This document shows positions 58,847 through 64,000 of a stretch of 64,000 nt of DNA, in pieces. The translations under genes and the position numbers were made by a program. The stretch is from an uncultured Bacilli bacterium (GTDB lineage: Bacteria; Bacillota_I; Bacilli_A; RF39; UBA660): the NCBI GenBank assembly GCA_958413985.1, contig CATYVZ010000004.1, positions 42,863 through 106,862 on the forward strand, read 5' to 3'. The notes beneath the pieces are model-generated. The model did no database searches. It saw only the letters and a program-made list of their open reading frames with translations, and was not told where the DNA came from. Every line of letters begins with the position of its first letter. Within the stretch, counting starts at the first letter, position 1.

Positions 58847-60858
58847 AAAAAATAGCATTAGCAGGAAATCCAAACGTAGGAAAAAGTACCGTTTTCAATG
58901 CTCTAACGGGTCTACATCAGCACACGGGAAACTGGGCTGGTAAAACAGTTGATAATACTAGTGGATATTTTAAGCATAATAATATCGATTATCAAATCTA
59001 TGATTTACCTGGTACTTATTCTCTTATTGCCCATTCTAAAGAGGAAGAAGTAGCTCGTGATTTTATTTGTTTTGAAGAATATGACTTAGTTATCGTAGTC
59101 TGTGACGCTGTATGTTTAGAAAGAAATTTAAATTTAGTACTGCAAACATTAGAGATAACTGATAAAGTTATCGTCTGCGTTAATTTAATGGATGAAGCCA
59201 AAAAGAAAAAGATTAAGATCGATCTTGATAAACTATCTAGTATTTTAGGTGTACCAGTCGTTGCTACTAGTGCTCGAAATAAAGACGGTTTAGATCAATT
59301 ATTAGATAACTTAGAAAATAAAAAATTTAATCCATTAAAAGTTGAATATGGTCAACAATTAGAAGAAGCAATTTCCAGTGTTTTACCATTTTTAGAAAAT
59401 AAAACTAAAAATTTAAATTCCCGTTGGGTAGCGATCAATCTTATTAACTATGACAAAAATTTATATAAAAAAATAACGGCTTATTTAGGATATGATCTTT
59501 TAAATGATCAATTAATTAAAGAACAGTTAATATCAGTTAAAGAAAAATTAAAACAAGAAATTTCTACCAAAGATTTAATCCAAAAAGCTGAAGATATTGC
59601 TAAAGAAGTAGTTACTTACGAAGATGCTAAATACGATAGACGAAACCGAAAAATAGATAAAATAGTTACCAGCAAATTTTTCAGTTTACCGATTATGTTA
59701 AGCTTACTGATGTTGATATTTTGGATAACGATAAAAGGCGCTAATTATCCATCTGATTTATTGTTTAATTTGTTTAATCATATAGAGCAATATCTACTTA
59801 AATTTTTAGTGTTCCTTGAAGCTCCTGATTGGGTTATCGGCATACTCATATCTGGGATATATCGTGTTTTAACATGGGTAATAGCGGTAATGTTACCACC
59901 GATGGCTATCTTTTTCCCGTTGTTTACACTTTTAGAAGATTTAGGTTTTCTGCCACGAATAGCTTTTAATTTAGATCGAGCTTTTAAAAAATGTTGTGCG
60001 TGTGGTAAACAGGCTCTTACTATGTGCATGGGATTTGGTTGTAATGCAGTTGGCGTTAGTGGAGCTAGGATAATCGATTCTCCACGTGAGCGATTAATCG
60101 CAATTTTAACTAATGTTTTTGTTCCGTGTAATGGTAGATTCCCTACGATGATTACTATAATAACTATTTTCTTTATCGGGATTAACAGTGGCAATGATTT
60201 TTTAAGCGTCGTTATTTTAACTAGTGTGATTTTATTGGGTATTCTGCTAACATTTTTAGTTTCGTTTATATTATCTAAAACGATTTTAAAAGGAGTTCCA
60301 TCTTCGTTTACTTTAGAATTACCGCCATACCGTAAGCCTAAGGTAAGTCAAGTTATTATCCGCTCGATATTTGATAGAACCGTCTTTGTTTTAGGACGCG
60401 CTGTGGTGATTGCTATTCCAGCTGGATTAGTTATTTGGTTATTAGGAAATATCGATGTTAATAACATTTCTCTTTTAAATCATATCGCTAATTTTTTAGA
60501 TCCATTTGCTAAAATGATTGGTTTGGATGGTGTGATTTTAATTGCCTTTATTTTGGGATTTCCAGCTAATGAGATAGTGATTCCTATTATGTTGATGGCA
60601 TATATGTCGACTGGTCAATTAGTCGAGTTTGAAAGTCTAGAAAGTTTAAGACAAATATTAGTAACAAACGGATGGACCATCACCACAGCAATATGTGTTT
60701 TAATATTTTCCTTGTGTCATTTTCCATGTTCGACAACATGCTTAACTATAAAAAAAGAAACCGGTAGTCTTAAGTGGACAATATTAGCATTTATACTTCC
60801 AACTGTCATTGGTATATTTTTATGTTTTATTGTTAAACAATTATCATTTTTATTCTAA
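58843..60858 (+). CDS. feoB: Ferrous iron transport protein B
   Basis: Main bacterial Fe(II) uptake system under anaerobic conditions. 671 aa: cytoplasmic G domain with G1 GNPNVGKST, G2 NWAGKTVDNTSG, G3 DLPGTYSL, G4 NLMD, then a GDI-like helical domain and membrane domain with two Gate motifs (KCCACGKQALTMCMGFGCNAVGV, and IFSLCHFPCSTTCLTI near the C-terminus). Coupled to feoA. Regulation by the divergent DtxR-family protein is inferred. No FeoC. Confidence 0.96.
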   Translation: MKKIALAGNPNVGKSTVFNALTGLHQHTGNWAGKTVDNTSGYFKHNNIDYQIYDLPGTYSLIAHSKEEEVARDFICFEEYDLVIVVCDAVCLERNLNLVLQTLEITDKVIVCVNLMDEAKKKKIKIDLDKLSSILGVPVVATSARNKDGLDQLLDNLENKKFNPLKVEYGQQLEEAISSVLPFLENKTKNLNSRWVAINLINYDKNLYKKITAYLGYDLLNDQLIKEQLISVKEKLKQEISTKDLIQKAEDIAKEVVTYEDAKYDRRNRKIDKIVTSKFFSLPIMLSLLMLIFWITIKGANYPSDLLFNLFNHIEQYLLKFLVFLEAPDWVIGILISGIYRVLTWVIAVMLPPMAIFFPLFTLLEDLGFLPRIAFNLDRAFKKCCACGKQALTMCMGFGCNAVGVSGARIIDSPRERLIAILTNVFVPCNGRFPTMITIITIFFIGINSGNDFLSVVILTSVILLGILLTFLVSFILSKTILKGVPSSFTLELPPYRKPKVSQVIIRSIFDRTVFVLGRAVVIAIPAGLVIWLLGNIDVNNISLLNHIANFLDPFAKMIGLDGVILIAFILGFPANEIVIPIMLMAYMSTGQLVEFESLESLRQILVTNGWTITTAICVLIFSLCHFPCSTTCLTIKKETGSLKWTILAFILPTVIGIFLCFIVKQLSFLF

Positions 60859-60903
60859 AATTAAAAAAATAAACAAAAAAAGTGCCTTTTTATTTAAAAA
60901 GTA

Positions 60904-60932
60904 TGTCAAAATTTGGTAAAATATGGTACAAT
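60904..60932 (+). promoter_or_regulatory. Promoter of agrA-agrC
   Basis: TGTCAA (60904-60909), 17-nt spacer, TACAAT (60927-60932), 35 nt before agrA. A modest match. Confidence 0.4.
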
Positions 60933-60966
60933 TATTAACGTAGTGCAACCATGAATGGAGGTTATT

Positions 60967-61671
60967 ATGATTAATTTTATAGTGGTAGATGACTTTAAAG
61001 AAACAACACAAAAAATTGAACATATTATCGATAAGATCATGATTGGTAATAAATTAGAGTATAAGATTCACGTTTTCTATGATTATAATAATGATTTTAG
61101 AAAATTTATCGAACAACCAATGACTAATAGAATTTATCTATTGGATATCGAAACCAAATCAGGTTCAGGAATAGATATGGCAAGATTGATCAGGAAAAAT
61201 GACCTAGACAGTGTTATAATCTTTGTGACTGTACATGAGGAATTAAGTTCTACTATAATAAAAGAACAATTAATGGTTTTGACGTTTATTTGTAAGTTTG
61301 ATAATTTTGAAGGGAAAATAAAAGACGCAATCGTCAAATCATTAAACTTTATCGGTAAGAAAAATGCAATTAGATTTACTGATAATAATTCAATATATAT
61401 TATACCGATTAAAGATATTCTATATATTACTCATGATAATATCGAAAGAAAATGTTTAATTAAAACTTCTGATAGAACCTATAAAGTAAGTAAAAGTTTA
61501 ACCGAACTGAAAGAATTAAGTATGGGATCGTTAATTCAAAGTCATCGAGCTTGTTTAGTTAATGAAGATAGAATGGTAAAATTTGATAAAAGGAGTAAAA
61601 CAATATTGTTTGATAATGGCGACACAATAAATCTAGTTTCTGATGGTTTTAAAAAGGAGATTAGCGTTTGA
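60967..61671 (+). CDS. agrA: AgrA-like LytTR response regulator
   Basis: 234 aa. Receiver domain (residues 1-125) with acidic pair VVDD (D8-D9), phospho-acceptor D60 in IYLLDIET and a TVHEEL segment. LytTR DNA-binding domain (about 140-234) with IPIKDILYITHDNIERKCLI and SLIQSHRACLVN. ATG 60967 follows GGAGG. The agrC start overlaps its stop, so kinase and regulator are co-translated. The order A before C is the reverse of most agr loci. Confidence 0.93.
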   Translation: MINFIVVDDFKETTQKIEHIIDKIMIGNKLEYKIHVFYDYNNDFRKFIEQPMTNRIYLLDIETKSGSGIDMARLIRKNDLDSVIIFVTVHEELSSTIIKEQLMVLTFICKFDNFEGKIKDAIVKSLNFIGKKNAIRFTDNNSIYIIPIKDILYITHDNIERKCLIKTSDRTYKVSKSLTELKELSMGSLIQSHRACLVNEDRMVKFDKRSKTILFDNGDTINLVSDGFKKEISV

Positions 61672-62981
61672 CAATGTTGGAGCTGCTTCAACATCATTTT
61701 ATCCAATGTTCAATTAACTCTTTTGCTGTTATTTATGTAATTTCTATTTTGTTAGAGAAAAAGATCAATTATAAAGATTATAAATTGTATCTTACTTTAG
61801 CTTTGTTTATTTTTGTTGCAATTATCTGTTTTGAATATGTTGGTAGTTTAATTAGATTTACATTGATGACTGTTACAGTATGTATTGGTAATTATTATTT
61901 GTTTCGTAGAGACTTAAGAGAAACTTTAACTAGTTCTGTTTTTGAACAATTATTACTTTTCTTTTCTGAAATTTTATTAACCTTTGTCTTAGTTTTTATT
62001 TTTCACGTTGATGCAAATAAAATTGGTAATGATTCTTTAGGTAATTTGTTTTATGTTATTTTAATCAGTTTATTTTCTGTTGCAATACTTTTGATCTTTC
62101 CTTGTATTAAAAAACTATATAAATTCTTTTTAAAAATAACTTATAAAATAAATATTAAAAGATTAAGTATATATATTTTAATTATTATTATTTCCATGAA
62201 CTTTTTGTATGTTTCTAATTTTTTAGAAATAGATTTCCAAAAAGTATTTGTAATGAATATTATCTTAGTTGTAACTTATACTTTTATTATGGTTTATGCT
62301 TTACATGAACAAAATGAAAATATAAAATTTAAAGAAGAAAATAAGATTTTAATTAACAATTTAAATGAATATGAAAAAATGCTCGATCATCAAAGAATAA
62401 GCAATCATGAGAATAAAAATCAATTATTAACAATCAAAGGAATGGTCGACACAGATGTCGAAAAAATTGCCGATTATATAGATGAAATAATAAAAGAAAA
62501 AAGAGCCAATGATGAAGTTTTATATACGAAGACTAAAAGAATTCCAGCAGGTGGATTACAAGGGCTAGTCTATCAAAAAATGTTGATAATGAAAGAAAAA
62601 AATATTTCAATTAATTTGAATATATCTAAAAAGCTGATCGGTATTGATTTTACAGATGATTTCAAAAAGATCAACTATGACATATGTCGTATTGTCGGTG
62701 TGTTTTTAGATAATGCCATCGAAGAAGTAGTCAAAGTAAATGAAAGAGAAATACTAGTTTCTATGTATATCGATGATTGCTTTGTTATCGAGATTTCTAA
62801 TAAATTCTTAGGTGATATGGAAATAGAACGATTAGCTGAACAAGGATATACTACAAAAGGAGAAGGTCATGGCTATGGTCTATCATTAGTCGAACGAATA
62901 ATTAGTAAAAACGATCGTCTTGATCTAGATACAATCGTTGTCAATAGCATTTTTATGCAAAGATTAAAAATTAAAATGTAG
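61668..62981 (+). CDS. agrC: AgrC-like GHKL sensor histidine kinase
   Basis: 437 aa. Six or seven membrane helices (about 10-215) form the peptide sensor. A coiled linker leads to the phospho-acceptor His in DHQRISNHENKNQLLTIKGM (about residue 245), N box FLDNAIEEV, G box TKGEGHGYGLSLVERI. It is a typical HPK10/AgrC GHKL kinase. TTG 61668 (within the agrA stop) has AAGGAGA at the best spacing; ATG 61674 is the alternative. It ends just before a terminator shared with agrD. Confidence 0.93.
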   Translation: MTMLELLQHHFIQCSINSFAVIYVISILLEKKINYKDYKLYLTLALFIFVAIICFEYVGSLIRFTLMTVTVCIGNYYLFRRDLRETLTSSVFEQLLLFFSEILLTFVLVFIFHVDANKIGNDSLGNLFYVILISLFSVAILLIFPCIKKLYKFFLKITYKINIKRLSIYILIIIISMNFLYVSNFLEIDFQKVFVMNIILVVTYTFIMVYALHEQNENIKFKEENKILINNLNEYEKMLDHQRISNHENKNQLLTIKGMVDTDVEKIADYIDEIIKEKRANDEVLYTKTKRIPAGGLQGLVYQKMLIMKEKNISINLNISKKLIGIDFTDDFKKINYDICRIVGVFLDNAIEEVVKVNEREILVSMYIDDCFVIEISNKFLGDMEIERLAEQGYTTKGEGHGYGLSLVERIISKNDRLDLDTIVVNSIFMQRLKIKM

Positions 62982-62984
62982 AAA

Positions 62985-63010
62985 AAAATGTAGATTTTCT
63001 ACATTTTTTA
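62985..63010. terminator. Bidirectional terminator between agrC and agrD
   Basis: 10-bp stem AAAATGTAGA / TCTACATTTT with a 3-nt loop and T runs on both sides. Confidence 0.85.
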
Positions 63011-63127
63011 TTTAATCAAACTTTTAGGACATTCAGGTTCATCGATGAATACGAAGTAACATGCATTACTACCAAAACCAGCAGTTAATGAACCAAATGC
63101 AGCTAATAAAGATGCAATAAATGACAT
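63008..63127 (-). CDS. agrD: AgrD-type cyclic autoinducer peptide precursor
   Basis: 39-codon gene reading on the minus strand. An N-terminal amphipathic/hydrophobic leader (MSFIASLLAAFGSL...) is followed by SNACYFVF and an acidic tail IDEPECPKSLIK. This is the AgrD layout: leader, Cys-containing core that cyclises as a thiolactone, and a conserved DExExPKxL-like tail (compare S. aureus DEVEVPKEL). C23 is the expected ring Cys, with the ring closing at F27 or I28. AAAGGAGGG lies 8 nt upstream of ATG. It follows agrB by 49 nt. Confidence 0.92.
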   Translation of the reverse strand: MSFIASLLAAFGSLTAGFGSNACYFVFIDEPECPKSLIK

Positions 63128-63176
63128 AGATACGACCCTCCTTTACTCTTTTATATCCAAATACAACTAAGTGTAT

Positions 63177-63785
63177 TTAAATATCACATTCTTTTAAATA
63201 TGTTAGATAATTGTTATATGGTAATTTAAATATTTTATAAACAGTTGGTGAAATCATAAAAGATTGCACTACTAATGATAAAAGAAAACAATTACTTAAA
63301 AAGTTATTACTAACAAAAAGTGAACAATATACAAAAATGATAGCTATAAAAGTTGATGTATACTTAAAGAATAATCTTCTTTTAGGATTAACAATCGGTC
63401 TTTTGTGTGTATCAGCAGGAGCATTTTTATATATCAATAAAATTAACACAAGTCCAATTATCATTTTAAAATAGTTTGATATAAATAAGTATTTACAGAT
63501 AAAAGGAAAACCGATAAAGATAATCGAAGAAGATAATAAACATATCCAGCTTTTAGTAGCATGTAATCCAAACGATGTAGTTCTAATGATGTTATATAAA
63601 ACTAAAAAGATTATAACTTCTTTAAAAATACCTAAGATAAAAGCTAGCAAGCCGATGATTATCAGTTTAGAAATAGTTAAATATACACCTTCTAAACCAT
63701 ACTTAATCTCTGCTAGTTTATCGTCACTATAATTTCCATTGTTTTTAATTAAATTCATTAAACCGTTAATTATTTTTGTTCTCAT
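63177..63785 (-). CDS. agrB: AgrB accessory gene regulator protein B
   Basis: Membrane endopeptidase that removes the AgrD tail and helps cyclise the peptide. 202 aa, with a cytoplasmic N-terminus then five to six membrane helices. The catalytic region is TTSFGLHATKSWICLLSSS, giving the expected His and Cys (His in GLHA, Cys in WIC). APADTHKRPI in the middle loop is also typical. ATG 63785 has AGGAGGG upstream on the minus strand; the 42 residues encoded before it lack support. Followed by agrD. Confidence 0.93.
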   Translation of the reverse strand: MRTKIINGLMNLIKNNGNYSDDKLAEIKYGLEGVYLTISKLIIIGLLAFILGIFKEVIIFLVLYNIIRTTSFGLHATKSWICLLSSSIIFIGFPFICKYLFISNYFKMIIGLVLILLIYKNAPADTHKRPIVNPKRRLFFKYTSTFIAIIFVYCSLFVSNNFLSNCFLLSLVVQSFMISPTVYKIFKLPYNNYLTYLKECDI

Positions 63786-63929
63786 ACTGCCTACCCTCCT
63801 GTATAGAATAGCACGCATTTGAAGAAATAAATTTAAATTTGTTTGAAATGTTTGATTGTCTGACTGTACAAAAACAACAAAACAACCGGTTGCGTATATG
63901 TAAAAATTCAAACATATAAAAACTATTTT

Positions 63930-63959
63930 TAGACAAAACAGCTTTAAAATAACTATAAT
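63930..63959 (+). promoter_or_regulatory. Promoter for a gene beyond the window end
   Basis: TAGACA (63930-63935), 18-nt spacer, TATAAT (63954-63959). AGAAGGGAGA at the very end of the window looks like the ribosome binding site of the next plus-strand gene. The rest of 63786-63929 is the agrB upstream region, in which I see no further gene. Confidence 0.5.
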
Positions 63960-64000
63960 AGTGCTATCATTGAAAGTGTCGTTATCTTATAGAAGGGAGA

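Noticed and set aside
59778..60194. 138-aa minus-strand open frame inside feoB
   Set aside because: Antisense shadow of conserved FeoB membrane segments.
63800..63870. TCAAACA direct repeats upstream of agrB as an AgrA operator
   Set aside because: Spacing (9 nt start-to-start) does not fit LytTR sites and the sequence is plain AT-rich; not enough to call.

Overview
The window is about 64 kb from a low-GC, Gram-positive-type bacterium that uses the standard bacterial code: TGA is a stop (for example ecfT and agrA) and TGG encodes Trp. Gene order matches the Firmicutes (Bacillota) in two places. One is the origin-proximal run parA-parB-mscS-DUF951-ychF-rpsF-ssb-rpsR. The other is the S10-spc-alpha ribosomal super-operon followed by ecfA1-ecfA2-ecfT-truA-rplM-rpsI. 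Several genes belong to families used in endospore formation or germination: SpoIIR, a CwlD-type amidase beside a polysaccharide deacetylase, and a CwlJ/SleB-type hydrolase. Together with AT-rich codons and an Agr system, this suggests an uncultured Bacilli or Erysipelotrichia-like gut Firmicute. The exact taxon is inference. The window holds no rRNA genes, no CRISPR array and no intact insertion sequence. No stretch above 300 bases is free of genes or recognisable leader sequence.

Layout. 1-5.4 kb: 3' part of a pyrimidine-nucleoside phosphorylase, pncC, spoIIR, tilS, ftsH. 5.4-14.7 kb: nagZ, parAB, mscS, a DUF951 gene, an AbgT transporter, a Panacea/MazF-like toxin-antitoxin pair, ychF, a CmpB-type membrane protein, rpsF-ssb-rpsR. 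14.7-19.2 kb: a small accessory patch (hypothetical genes, a possible orphan IS605-type right end, a Fic protein), then a U32 peptidase-family rRNA-modification gene. 19.2-33.4 kb: one long ribosomal operon from rpsJ to rplQ, including secY, adk, map, infA and rpoA, with a strong promoter and leader at its head and a terminator only at its end. 33.4-36.6 kb: an insertion of three genes (SDR, ATP-grasp, EctB-like aminotransferase). 36.7-40.8 kb: ECF transporter core, truA, rplM, rpsI. 40.8-43.3 kb: lactate dehydrogenase, rRNA methyltransferase, pseudouridine synthase.

43.3-54 kb is envelope-oriented. It holds a deacetylase, a CwlD-like amidase, a Cys-rich single-pass protein, a 922-residue protein with a cytoplasmic coiled coil, one membrane helix and an outside (Glu-Pro)52 rod, an Abi/HEPN gene, an HtrA protease, a five-LysM amidase and a CwlJ-like hydrolase. 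54-60.9 kb: tRNA-Trp, a two-helix pilin-like protein, a DUF308 protein, a MacB-type ABC fusion, a truncated transposase-type HTH gene, and a DtxR-family regulator divergent from feoAB with an inverted repeat between them. 60.9-63.8 kb is a complete Agr quorum-sensing locus. It includes a 39-codon agrD, easily overlooked because of its size. agrA-agrC runs on the plus strand and converges on agrB-agrD on the minus strand.

The observations I rate most worth following are the unmarked agrD, the EP-rod envelope pair, the Panacea/MazF-like module, the orphan omega-RNA-like sequence, the complementary degeneracy of the EcfA1/EcfA2 ATPase sites, and a Rho_N-like tail on FtsH.
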